Positions 1-10,575 of a stretch of 64,000 bases of DNA are shown one piece after another (positions within the stretch are counted from its first letter, which is position 1; every line of letters starts with the position of its first letter). Both the position numbers and the translations under genes were made by a program. Under the pieces are notes generated by a model, which worked only from the letters and a program-made list of their open reading frames with translations, was not told the DNA's origin and did not search any database. The stretch spans positions 124,001-188,000 of the forward strand of contig NQMI01000058.1 in the NCBI GenBank assembly GCA_002270565.1, written 5' to 3'. This DNA comes from Stenocarpella maydis (lineage: Eukaryota; Ascomycota; Sordariomycetes; Diaporthales; Diaporthaceae).

Positions 1-1945
1 TCCGCAGCACTCGCTGGTGTAGCAAAGCCAGTCCCCCCAAAATCGGATGACACCCTGCTGCCGAGAATGGATGATGCTCTGCTTTCCAAGAGGGGCGACG
101 GCATAACATGTGAATACAGGAAGCAAGTAGATCCCATGTGCCTGTGTGATCTTGGAAACTTGCTCAAGTCCCCTCTCTGTGGAGGGCTGCCAAGCTGTAG
201 CCAATGTGGCCACTGGGGTATGCATTGAAGCGTATGTCCATCATAGGATGCCTACGGAATTTCGGTATCAAGTGAGTGTTCTTCGTGTGTTCCACCTGGC
301 ATCAAGTTCTAATTGGAGCAGAAATCAGTCACAGGAAGGCACGCCGCTCGGGGCAGCACCTTGATGGGACATTGACGGCTCTGGGCCCGTTTGGCCCGCC
401 AAGCGTGATGAAAGTCCCTCCTCGGACCACACTTTGGCACTTGATACTGTATGTTATCAGCAATGTTATTTCCCCTGATTTCCACTGCGGAACAGCCCGT
501 AAGCCGCATTCTATGATGTGGGCAATCCCTGCCCCTACAGTCCAAAGGTGGATTGCGGCATCGCCAATTCGTCTTTCGTCAGACTAACATGAAGCCAGGG
601 CTCACATTGACAGTAGTTTTTACAGTTTCCCTGTCAGACGCACATCGGGACTGGGAACTGTGATTCTGTGGGGGGAGCCAAGACACGCAAGTAAAGCCAG
701 AGAAGTCCTTGAGCCGCAAAAGCAGGCTTTCTCAGCCACACAGGCTGAAGTAGTTCGTTTTGAGAAGTGAATATACTCAGGGCAACACCTGACAAGCTTG
801 GCTGCGAGAGTTGGTCCCCTAACACCAGGTGGTATATTTCGGCGCACACTGTACCACGCGGTACACGACGTCAGACGCCCAGAGCGCCGGGAGGCAGCTT
901 GTCGTCTGCGGTGGAGCACGATCCACATATCCCCGGTGCAGTTGTAATCCCACAGCAAGTAGTACCTAGGTAGTAGTAACAGTTGTCTGAGCCGTGACAA
1001 GCGCCCCTCGTCTGCTGCCGGCTATTCGGCAACGTCGGCAGCATGACTGTTATTTCCATTGTCTGTGTTGTATATTAACTGTATAGAGCATACAGTGGTC
1101 ATTATTCCCAAGTACGAACCAAGTGTTAACTAGAAACCTCTCACATATGCAGCTCAAGTATGCAGTCACCTGTCATCAACCGCTTACTGGTATTACCGGA
1201 TTCGCTTGCCTCAGACTGTTTGCGCTGCTATAGATCTTTGATCGCCATCTGCAGGACAATCAATGCAAGATGCATACCACCTACCCAGTCAAAATGGCCC
1301 AGACGCCGATAAAGACCCTGACGGGTTGGCTGTGATGTGTAGATCAAGTAGCCAGGTCCGCTCCACTTCCCAGGGTTCTTGATATGCCTGGCTAGAGGAG
1401 GAGTCACGGAGTCGACATCAATGGCCCCTTATGCACGACAGCTTCGTGACGCCTGGCAACGAGACCCGCCTCATAGTATGTTAGTTATGCAAGAAAGATG
1501 ATGAACACCAACCTGACCAAGAAACTCACCCTAGCTAGTTTTTATGTTGGAGGGTCAACACCACTTCTTGGTATACAAATTTGTAATATTTCGCCATTGA
1601 TACCACACTGTGCCAATTCCGAAGTATTTCTACAGTCTTTAAGCAACAACTGGCAGACTAAACCTCTTTATCAAGCATACTGGACCTGTGGTGCAACAAG
1701 GCCAGTAGCTTGGTGTATCAAGCAGTCCACCTGCTAACTATCAACATGACCAACGTTACTTGCAGGCAATAATCCGCACCACATTTGATGTCTATAATGC
1801 AACTGCGGAAAACTTTTTCCAGTTTTCTGCTTTGAAACAGCGGTCCTTCTATTTAAATAACAGCCCTTCATGGGGCTCCGTAGTTCATGTTTCCCCGAGT
1901 TGCTCATCGTCTATCCGAATCATTCCACCACTCACATTCACCACC
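1..1945. other. intergenic, no supported gene
   Basis: Only short overlapping frames occur here on both strands. None has a recognisable domain, a signal peptide or a convincing splice chain. The sequence has ordinary base composition and I see no inverted-repeat ends. Confidence 0.5.
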
Positions 1946-2530
1946 ATGGCGCCCATTTTGGCCACATGGGTCTACAGCATCTTGCCCGAGACGGGCGTAA
2001 TCTTAGCAGTTGGCTTGGCCTCGATGCTCCTCTATCATGTTATCAGCACTCTCCTCTCCTGGCGCCGCCTCAGCCACTTCCCCGGCCCGCCCCTGGCCTC
2101 CATCTCCAATTCCTAGAGCTTCTTTGCGGTTCATGGTGGCCGGTGCAACACTACCTTCTCCGGGGCACAGAAAAGTATGGAAAAGCCATGCGCATCTGTC
2201 CTAACTCGATCATGGTCTATAACCCCAAGACCCTGTGGCAGGTTAACTCTGTAACTATGCGGCACCCAAGACCGGGGTGGCTGGTACAACAGCGTCAGGT
2301 TCAATCCCGGCAGTGAAAATGTCTTTAGTAAGCTGAACACAGAGCTGCACTACGAGCGCCAGACGAAGTTGATTACCGGCTTCAACGGCAAGGGCTCGAT
2401 GGACCTCGAGGCGGATATAGACTCGCAGGTCGCGGGTCTAGTTAAATATATCGGGTCCAAGGTCCGAGATGGGCAGCTTAAACTATACGCGTACCCAACT
2501 CTTTCCTATGGGCGCACCAAGCACAAGAAA
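1946..2530 (+). pseudogene. cytochrome P450 fragment, 5' part, broken
   Basis: An ATG in good context (CACCATGG) opens an N-terminal membrane anchor (about residues 5-45) followed by the proline-rich hinge HFPGPPLASISN, the classic start of a microsomal fungal P450. The frame then stops at 2114-2116. P450-like sequence continues in other frames: GKAMRICPNSIMVYNPKTLW (about 2190-2240), then RFNPGSENVF and LHYERQTKLITGF, which resemble the regions before and around the B-C helices. At least two frame changes are needed. Similarity ends abruptly near 2530, where a repeat begins, so the haem-binding C-terminal half is missing. Seen: leader, hinge and frame breaks. Known: this family holds a haem-thiolate monooxygenase in the ER. 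Inferred: the repeat insertion or an associated deletion removed the 3' end. Confidence 0.75.
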
Positions 2531-2745
2531 TTAAGCGTGCAGCCTACTAAAAATTCTTATACCTCCCCCACTTTAAAAAAAAAAAAAGCTTTCCAGAGCC
2601 CCTCCAAAAGGCCCTCCGTGTACCTAGGGGAAGGCTGTCCACCCGCCCTCTCCACGCCCCTCCGTGTGCCCCCTTGCACGCCCCTTCAAAAGCCCTTCCT
2701 CTGGGTGCGTGGAGGGCCCTTTGGAGGGTCGTAAAAACTAACTCC
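2522..2745. repeat. copy of a repeat family with AAGCGTGCAGCCTACTA terminus
   Basis: The left edge (ACAAGAAATTAAGCGTGCAG, then CCTACTA and TACCTCC) closely matches both arms of the palindromic element at 52.83-53.56 kb. The interior is the same kind of sequence: degenerate short units rich in GGCCCT/AGGGCC, about 2595-2740. No inverted right terminus is obvious, so this is probably an incomplete copy. It directly abuts the truncated P450. Confidence 0.6.
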
Positions 2746-3754
2746 TTCAGCTGAAGTACTATAGTAATTACAGGAATGATAAGCTCGTGCTCAGAGTGAA
2801 GCCTACCACCAATGGAGGCACATAAATTAAAGGATGTTTGTTTAGATTCTAGCTGCATAGAATAGGGCTATCCGTCCCTTTATCAAACACTACTAACCCA
2901 CTCCACCTACTCGAAACAACATACATTGCATAAGTGATGGGTACCTGGGTGATTGAACAGACTCAGAGCCCCTCGGGCGACCATGTCTAGGTAGGTATGA
3001 AACGACAGAGGAACTTGCAAACCTGTAGACATTGATGTTGGTTTGTGAAAGATTACCATCACGATGCCCACGTGCACTCTTAACAACTCACTAATAAACG
3101 CCTACATCTGGCCTACGGCTCGCAGACACTCCTCTCTTCTCTCTTCACCTACTTAACTATTAGTGAACCCCGGAAATCTTGCTACACCGTGACAATTACA
3201 CATTGCGCGAGTGAGCACGATCAAACGAAAAGCTAATGCCACCAGTGGGCACCATTTACATAGTTTGAGTTCTCTAACGCCGATGACAGTTGAAATGGTG
3301 CTCGAGATGTCACCGTGGCCCGAGAAGTGCATGACACATCGAGAAAATAGCGTAGTATGTGGATGAGCACGTACGAAGTGGAATGATGCACATGAAGAGT
3401 CTCAGCGATGCGAGGACTCGCGAAAGGCTCAGTTTTCCTCCTCCATACAATTACCAGTTGCTGTCTGTAAGATTCTCCAGATTAATATTAGTTGCCTAGG
3501 CCCTCAAAAGAAATTCGCAGCAGTTCGTGCTACGGAACGTGGTAACCAGCCGTGATCGTAAGATGTGCCTTCCACCTGCGATGCTGCGATGATGAATAGA
3601 ACCGCGTGCAGATCGCACCTGCTATGAACTGTCTGTAGATCCTGGAGTAAACAAATCTCCTCTTCTGGCACTGGTGAGGACTTCGCCTTTTCTTTCTTTT
3701 CGTCTTTTCTCTTCATATCATTATCCCGCTGCCGCTACCTCCTCATACCCCCCA
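2746..3754. other. intergenic, nothing recognised
   Basis: No open frame with recognisable content. Neither strand shows a domain or repeat that I can identify. Confidence 0.45.
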
Positions 3755-3791
3755 TTTTATTAATTGATTACCCCTATATCAATTAATAAAA
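3755..3791. repeat. 14 bp perfect inverted repeat with 9 bp loop
   Basis: TTTTATTAATTGAT at 3755-3768 is the exact reverse complement of ATCAATTAATAAAA at 3778-3791. The hairpin is AT-rich. It lies 35 bp upstream of a short membrane-peptide ORF and about 230 bp left of the MULE relic. It could be a transposon scar or simply an AT-rich palindrome; function unknown. Confidence 0.6.
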
Positions 3792-3825
3792 AATTCTTTA
3801 GTGCGACCCCCTCCTCCCTTGGACG

Positions 3826-3945
3826 ATGGCTGTTTCGGAGTTGACCCTCTCCCTGAACGCTTTTTTGGCTGTGGCCGCCCTGGCTATAGCTTTTGGATTC
3901 TGCCTGGCCTCCTGGGTCTTGACCCTGGAGCAGCGGCGTAAGTGA
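3826..3945 (+). CDS. possible 39-residue single-span membrane peptide
   Basis: An ATG at 3826 opens a 39-codon frame ending in TGA. About residues 12-34 form one strongly hydrophobic segment (FLAVAALAIAFGFCLASWVL), followed by a basic tail EQRRK. A consensus donor GTAAGT overlaps the last codons and a long T-rich tract follows, so this may instead be the first exon of a gene whose remainder was lost where the MULE relic begins at 4025. There is no homology evidence; a chance frame is quite possible. Confidence 0.2.
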   Translation: MAVSELTLSLNAFLAVAALAIAFGFCLASWVLTLEQRRK

Positions 3946-4024
3946 ATATCTATGTTTTTTTTGTCTTCTTCTTTTCTTTTTTTTTTTTTTTTGAGATCGA
4001 GGATTCGCACCAACGAATTCAAAG

Positions 4025-4083
4025 GAACGCGGAGATTCGCACCCATAAAAACGGAGGGTACACGGGTACATATAGGCCCCTAG
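4025..4083. repeat. left terminal inverted repeat of MULE 1
   Basis: Pairs with 6990-7042. The two differ inside the arm by C/T and G/A changes and a small indel before the shared GCCCCTAG. Confidence 0.85.
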
Positions 4084-4242
4084 TGCACATACAACGCGCA
4101 CCACCCAAATTAGTATGCAAACCATTATTTTAACCTTAGCTGCCATTACTGCCGGTAGTCCTTATCATCGCTTTAGCAATGCCACTATTACTATACTTGC
4201 TGCAGTAGGAATCGCTTAAATCGATGGTGTTTTGCTATGTAT

Positions 4243-6620
4243 TTAGTCTGTACGGACCACAATCTCGTCTTGAATCTCCTCCACCTCGTCGTTATTATCA
4301 TCATTGCCGATGAGGTCCCCAATAGTCAGATCTACCCGTGGCAACTGGTTGATGCTTCCAATAGCTGCCGTATGCTGCTGCTTAGCCCCTAACCTTGTGC
4401 TTAAGGGTGTGCCTGCTGCTGAGGTCTGCGTAATCGATTTTGTGATATCTAACAGCGGCCTTTGCTTCTAAGGCTGCTGCTTTGCCTTCTTCGTGACCCT
4501 TCTCGCTAGCTGCTGGCTCTAAGGGACGCTAGCGTGCTGGGCATTACTGCTACGGGCGTCCTCTTCATCCAGGGACTGGAGGGTTACATTATTATACTTG
4601 AAAGCTGAATTTATATGCTGTACTAAAGCCGTTGTTACCCTTATCTTATTGCCAGCCCTACTGCTGAGGCTTATTATGGTGGAGGTTATCTTTTTACCCA
4701 TTACAGCCTTCCTATGGCTCTTAAAGAGACCCTCTTCATTAGCTGCAAATAGTGCGTTCTTGCAAGGTCTGCCCTTTGTGGTGGTAACCTTCTTTAGCGA
4801 GTATATGCCAAGGAGAGGGTTCTTAAGGGAGAGGTTATGATTGAGGTAGTAGTCTTTATATATGTTGCTCTTCTTAAGAGGAAGTAAAGCCTCCTCTTTA
4901 TTAGTAATATGGTTTGCATAGATCACGCTATATTATGTGTAGACTGTATAGCTGTAGTTAGAAGGTTTATAGTAACTCTGTGGGGCTTCTTTTTGAAGTA
5001 TCCTTAATGCCTTCTGGTGCTTAATTGTGAGTATCTCTAGCGCTGCCCTTAAGACCTGTAGTAGTAGCTAACCAAGCTACTTCTTGCTGTTAAACTTCTG
5101 AAGTGATGATGTCTTCTGCTTTACCTCCTCCTAATAAAGGCTATAAGCAGTATTATTGATAGCCTTATGATTAGCTATTATTAGATAGAGAAGATTCCCC
5201 ATCCTGTGGCCTAGGTATACCTTTAGCTTCCAGTATATTTGCTTAGTAGAGGAGGTTATATATAAGCTAAAGTTGAGGGTTTTATAAATCTAATGGGCTG
5301 CCCATTTGGTAATGATCTCCTTAGCCTTATTAATGTACTATATCTTAAGGTACTAGATGATTACCGTCTGGTTTGAGAAGACCTGTTAAAGCTATTACCA
5401 AGCTATATTGTAGATCTTGTGATCTATAGAGTACTCTATGAATTTAAGGAGGTTGAAGAGGGCTGTTTAAGTATATAGTACCTCATTAAGCACCTATAAG
5501 GGTATTATAGCCTTCCCTCTTACTGGCGCTATAAGGGAAGTGAGATCCTTATCCTCTTTATTAAGATCTTCAGCCTTAGCAACCTCCATAGTGTTTTCCT
5601 CTAGAGCTCCTGGCGCTGGTGCCTCCGGGCCTCCCGTTGCTAGCCCTGTGGCTCCCGGCTTACGCTACTTCTTCTTAATGTTAAGGATAATGTTTATATT
5701 AATATGAAAGATATATAACTAATAGCGTACTCTAGGGAATTCGTACTTGAGGGCATTGATTAGAGCGTTATTATAGTTAGTGATAAAGAGCCTTGGAGGC
5801 TTGATTTAGCACTTATGGAGAAGACCATAAAGTTGCTTAAGAAGCTACTGGAAGCTAGATTCTCTTTTATTATTAATAACCCCTTAGAATAGTGGTAATA
5901 TCGTCTTTGTATGGGTTACTGCTGTGCCTTAAAAGAAGGGCATCTTCTTATTGTTGGTTGAATAGGTATAGTTAAGCAAGAGATTGTGTGTGAAGTGTAG
6001 CTTTTAAACTTATGCTAGCTGCTGCTTCTTGCACCAGAAGATGCCTGTGATGCTTCCCTCTTTATTAGTAGCCTAATGGTACCAGCAGCCCTCCTTCTTG
6101 AGCCAGTCTAATGCTGCTTGGGTAGGTGTGTAGATGCCCTGCTGCTTCTTGTGATAGGCTGCTAGCCAGTCCTTTATGGTGTTTGGCTCTAGCAGTATAC
6201 CTGGGTACTCTTGGCGCAGAGCTGCTGTGAGTCTTTAAGGCTTTGCGAGGGCTGGGTCTGTAGTTGTGCGGGTGAGGAAGTTGTGATGATCTTGTGATAG
6301 CTTTGCCTAGCCTTGCTGGGCTTTGGGTACCTCCTGAGGGCTGTGGTGAGTATGCACGCCTTCCTAGATTACTAGTACCCACTTGCTTAATAATGCCCTT
6401 GTTGTATGGGTGATGGCTTGCTATCTGTAGTTCGCTTTAATTGTTGAAGTGTTGGAGACTTTTGTAGTTAAAGATTGCAGTGCACCTTTGCTGCACTCTA
6501 AATCCACCTCTGTAGGCTTAGACCTTCTGATTACTATTAGGAATCCAGCAGATTTTATAGCTTTATCTAAATCAGCCTTAAGGTCCTTATAGGTGTTATA
6601 TCTACCCTGGAAAACTTTGA
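4243..6620 (-). pseudogene. MULE transposase, decayed
   Basis: Reading the minus strand gives, in order: an N-terminal FAR1-like region (ALSNPPTFLKVFQGRYNTYK, then DLKADL and KSAGFLIVI, near 6620-6540); TIKDWLAAYHKKQQGIYTP and GIFWCKKQQLA; and the MULE catalytic-domain signature ITNYNNALINALKYEFP followed by YIFHININ (about 5800-5690; the family normally has TDxxxAL...FP...C.FH.N). The C-terminal stretch includes GRPCKNALFAANEEG and KAVMGKKITSTI (about 4830-4640). Many TAA/TAG codons and A/T-biased substitutions interrupt the frame, as expected from RIP. An intact protein would bind the TIRs and catalyse DDE-type cut-and-paste transposition. No full-length frame survives. Confidence 0.85.
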
Positions 6621-6989
6621 GGAAGGTAGGAGGGTTGGAAAGTGCTGGTTGATGATGATTTGTAGCAGTAATATTGGTATTCTAGTTATAATAGTTAGCT
6701 TGCTATTATGCCTTAAGACCTAAATAATTAGGTAGCTGTACTATTACTATAATGTTGAAAATTTGATATTTGATTAATTAGATCTTCTTTTTAATGTTAA
6801 AACGATTGATTCTAATGAGAATTTGATTGCTATAGTAAAGCGTTGATTAAGGGTTGTTGTTTGCAAGTTGGTGGTGATGGGGGCGTTGTAGTGTGTTGGG
6901 TGCTGTAGCTGCAAAAAGTACTGAAGGGGTGGTGAGGTATGGTTGAAAGTGGGGCTAATGAAGCGATCTGATTGGCTGCAGCCCAGCGC

Positions 6990-7042
6990 TAGGGGCTGTA
7001 TCCGTATACCCTCCGTTTTTATGGGTGCGAATCTCCGCGTTC
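6990..7042. repeat. right terminal inverted repeat of MULE 1
   Basis: Reverse complement of the left arm, ending ...GAATCTCCGCGTTC. Confidence 0.85.
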
Positions 7043-8335
7043 TTTGTGGATGGCTCCTTGCAGCAAAGGTCCGAGGTGAAAACGGCGGAAAAGCTCCATG
7101 GCGGAAGTCGTGCCGACTTAAATGATGCCATGCAATGTGTGTTTCCATTGATATAATGCTGAGTCAATGGACTGGCAAATCGTGTTTATTTGACTGCATT
7201 TCTGTCGGGTGATATAAACTTGACACTAATTCGTCCGGCACGCCTGTCAAGCATCGAGGGAACAACGGGGCGAAACATAACACGAAGGGGGGGGGGGGCA
7301 CGTGTTATATAATACATACGAGATTGAATTGTTGAGAACCACCAAAGATCAACGGATGCTGTGAGGAGGGGACGGTCTGGGCTTGGATTACACTTGGCGG
7401 GATGTTATCGAGATGATAGCCGAATGGCCTAGTTGAGAGTTCTGGCCCCAGATATCAGAACGGCCGAGGTTCCGGCGGGTAGCTTCAAGGTTGACACCGT
7501 GTTGTCATATCAGGTGTCGATGTCATCCATCTTGACGGCTTAGTGCACGTCCAGGCCACCAGATCTTCATGCCTGTGTTGGCTAGCTCAAGTCGGCTCTG
7601 CTACCGCCAGGAGACCATCAACGGCTAGATCAGACCGACTGCCACCAATAGCCGGACAGAAATTCGGCTACTGGCCAACAAGGGCGAAATTTCTGATGTG
7701 GGTGCTGTTGGTCAGAAACTGCACTACTAACACACAGCTTTGCTGACTTCCGTCACGCCGTGATGCCTGTGATGCGTGAATGGGTTTGTTAGCTGAGCTG
7801 GACTTGCAGTCCCGAGAGGTACCTAGAAAGATCCTATTGCATGATTATCTTTATAATTCAGTTTCTATACTATTCAATAGTATAGTATTATTGAATGACT
7901 GAAATCAGAAATACCTATAATGTAATAAGTTGAAATGTAATATTAATAAATAAATTATTATTTACTTTATTATTTTTCTATTAATTATAGCATATAATAG
8001 TTAGCTGTGAAGCACTCATGTAATTGAAATAATGAGTCCTAACTTTACGTTAAGTTCTTTTAAGGTTGGGTGGATTTCCAAGCTCCAAGACAAGTCTGCT
8101 AAACTTCCTTTGAAAATTAGATCTGTTTTCCTGGGGTATCAACCAAGGATTTACGGGAGCACGCTAAAGACTTGACTGCCGTAGACCCTGACGATCACTG
8201 CATCTTGTATAGTAGGACACCTGAAGTAGCTCCACACACCAGGCGGACATCTACTAGTAGAGATAGGCCCAGAATCGAGAACAGGGTATTGATTTGGGGC
8301 CATCAGTTGTATCGTGGAGACTCATGGTCGGGTTA
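7043..8335. other. intergenic with AT-rich patch
   Basis: No supported gene. There is a G10 run at about 7287-7298. An AT-rich patch at about 7840-8010 contains a palindrome at 7865-7885 (CTATACTATT and its complement around one base). This may be an old RIP-affected repeat fragment. Confidence 0.45.
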
Positions 8336-9412
8336 CTAAATGAACCATGGTACTTCTTCCATATCTTCATCCTCGAGTTCCGCCCTCGCAGCGGCAACGA
8401 GCCCGAGATCATCATGCCACGACACCCACTCGGCAGCGTTTCGTGCCAGTCTTCCACGCGGATTCTCTCCTACCACGATTGTACGAACACCACGCTTAGC
8501 TGCAGAAGAAACCATGGTCAGGAAATCGCTATCGTCTGACACCAGCACCAAGGCAGACAATCCCTTTCTCAACACCTTCTGCCACGACTTGTGAAGTTCC
8601 TGGTCCGCCGACTCCGCCTCATCAGACACAGTCCTCACGCTCACGCCCAACTGCCGAAGCTGATACTTCAGTCCGTACCCCTTCTTGTGGCCCAACACCA
8701 CCTTTTCCGCAGAGCCACGTTTTGCGAGATCCTTGCCGTGCTTAAGCAAGAACTTCTGCGCCTTCTTGCCTCCTTTCCGCCTCAGCTGGTCGAGGTGATT
8801 CAGCTTCTTGGGGAGCTCGCGCTCGTGGAGCTGCTTGTAATGCTTCTTGAGGAGGATGTTGGTCTTGCACTTTGCCCCGCACATGGGACAGATGTACGGG
8901 CTCTCAGGCACGACCAGGCCCAAGCTCTCGAGCCGGTCTAGCGCTTTCCTTTCTTTGCGCTCCGTGACTATATGGTCCGGCACGTAGTTAAATGCATGCC
9001 TATTGGCGGCGGCTGTAAACTCAACAACCTCGCCGTGATCCTCGGCTAGACGGCGAAGCCTCTCCACTGCCTCCGCGACGGGGCCGTCCGGCCGTACATT
9101 GTCGAGGTCCCAAAGTATAGCTACCTTCCGCGCTTCTGGGGCAGCCTCGGGCTTCTTGGCGGGATCTACGGGTGGCTGAGGGGTTGAAGAGGGTGGGCCA
9201 GGGGATTCAGTCACGCCCGGCGTTTGCGAACGCTCTGTCTCGCTCTTGGGGGTTGCAAGCGGCTGGGGCTGAGTCGTATCATCACGATTCTGGTCTACGG
9301 CAGCAAATCGTCTGATAAGATGGCCCTGACTACGGCAGACTGCCGCAAGTGCTGGGCGTGAGCTTGAGGGTGTCCAGGCAAACTTTGCCGTGCGATGAAG
9401 TACCCGGAGCAT
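8336..9412 (-). CDS. C2H2 zinc finger-NYN domain protein, probable mitochondrial RNase
   Basis: This is a single-exon gene. I start it at 9412 (358 aa) because that Met opens a basic, hydroxylated, acid-free leader (LRVLHRTAKF...RRFAA) typical of a mitochondrial presequence. An in-frame Met at 9559 would add 49 residues that look unrelated. Numbered from 9412, a Pro/Ser/Thr-rich linker spans about 40-90. A split NYN/PIN-like nuclease fold follows: VAILWDLDN with Asp102/Asp104, and LVLVSDDSDFL with Asp293/294/296, the acidic metal-binding residues. Between the halves lies one C2H2 finger (Cys175, Cys178, His191, His196) and a Lys/Arg-rich stretch (about 200-250) suited to RNA binding. Known: NYN domains are metal-dependent RNases of the PIN-like superfamily. 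Inferred: RNA cleavage in mitochondria. No operon-like context; the target RNA is unknown. Confidence 0.85.
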   Translation of the reverse strand: MLRVLHRTAKFAWTPSSSRPALAAVCRSQGHLIRRFAAVDQNRDDTTQPQPLATPKSETERSQTPGVTESPGPPSSTPQPPVDPAKKPEAAPEARKVAILWDLDNVRPDGPVAEAVERLRRLAEDHGEVVEFTAAANRHAFNYVPDHIVTERKERKALDRLESLGLVVPESPYICPMCGAKCKTNILLKKHYKQLHERELPKKLNHLDQLRRKGGKKAQKFLLKHGKDLAKRGSAEKVVLGHKKGYGLKYQLRQLGVSVRTVSDEAESADQELHKSWQKVLRKGLSALVLVSDDSDFLTMVSSAAKRGVRTIVVGENPRGRLARNAAEWVSWHDDLGLVAAARAELEDEDMEEVPWFI

Positions 9413-10575
9413 CGCCTTGGATGTGACTGCCCAGGTGGAGTATTGACCCTCCGTCAGTGGTGAGCGACTTAAGATTTTGTCAGCCGATCTATTTGTCGTT
9501 TCGGGATATGGCTTGAACTGACTGTCCTTGATGGCAAGTGTACGTATGCCTCGCCTCAATCAATGGAGTAGTCGTTGATATATTTGTGGTCGGTGTGTGT
9601 TGATTGGGCTTCTGGGTGATGGCCCAGAAGAGTTGACGATAGAACAGCTGGTGGGTTTGTTGTCTGGCACGCACTGACTTCTGCAAAAAGTAAATGGCTG
9701 ACTAATCCAGGCCCCAGGTGAGCGCCAGCTGGCAACCAGCTGCCCTGTCAATACAGCAGAAACCTGTCTCAAAACTTGCTCAAAGTCTTTAATTAATTTC
9801 CCGTACCTCGATTCTGGTTCACCCCGTTTGAACATCTCAGCGTGCTACCATAATCGGTCATTTTACCAGCATCTAAAATTTTTGAGTTGAATTTCTTCAG
9901 TTACAACCAGTCTGGTGACTGTCAACCACCGCTAGCCACCAGGCTCCCTCCTACTTGACTATGATGCTAGCAACTACAGGTTTACGTATCAAATCGGCTA
10001 ACCTTCGTGTTGGACTTATTAGTACAAGTCACTAGTGCCTCGTACTCTCTATGTCCCTGCCGGCCGTGAACTGAATTCCACTCAAATCGTGTGACGCAAC
10101 GTGGCCCGAAAACAACCGAAACCCCCCTCCCCTAAAAAAAAACTCCAACCTTGTCTACCTTATAGTGGCATTCACAGGTCTCTCCGTATCCAGCGACCGG
10201 AGAACGCAAGTGCGCCTGTAACCCTTCGAGAACACCGATATCAAGTTGGGGGTCGATAGATGCTGGATTAATGCCTCACACTAACTCCGCTATACATCAG
10301 GCCAGGAAGCAATGAGCCAGGCAGGTCGGCTAGTACATTCGATGTTCTGATCATGAGCGAGACTTTTGATCCAAGATTCCCGAAGGTATTAAAAAATTTC
10401 CGAGTGTATGACGCATGGTAGGGTTGCGGACGGGGTACCTATGGTCGGCTCCTGGCCATCAAAGCAAACCGCGATGGTGTCGATTGGTGACTACTCGGGC
10501 CACGATGTTTCGGAGCTGCAAACCTTGGAACTCTTCTGGAGAAAGGACTCATTCCATAGCGGTCCGTCAAATGGC
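9413..10575. other. intergenic, 5' region of the NYN gene and 3' region of the receptor gene
   Basis: Two minus-strand genes flank this stretch. It should contain the NYN gene promoter and the receptor 3' UTR. Open frames on the plus strand from 10408 are antisense shadows of the receptor C-terminus. Confidence 0.5.

Larger units (their letters stand above)
4025..7042 (-). mobile_element. Mutator-like (MULE) DNA transposon relic 1
   Basis: The ends are inverted copies of each other: the left end begins GAACGCGGAGATTCGCACCC and the right end is its reverse complement, with near-identity for about 48 bp and patchy matching to about 58 bp. The interior is homologous to the element at 32957-35873 throughout and carries a decayed minus-strand transposase. 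Its TIR shares the pattern ATTCGCAC...GGTACAC with that element. I could not find a clean target-site duplication; a second partial copy of the TIR word (GGATTCGCACC) sits just outside the left end at about 4001. Confidence 0.85.
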
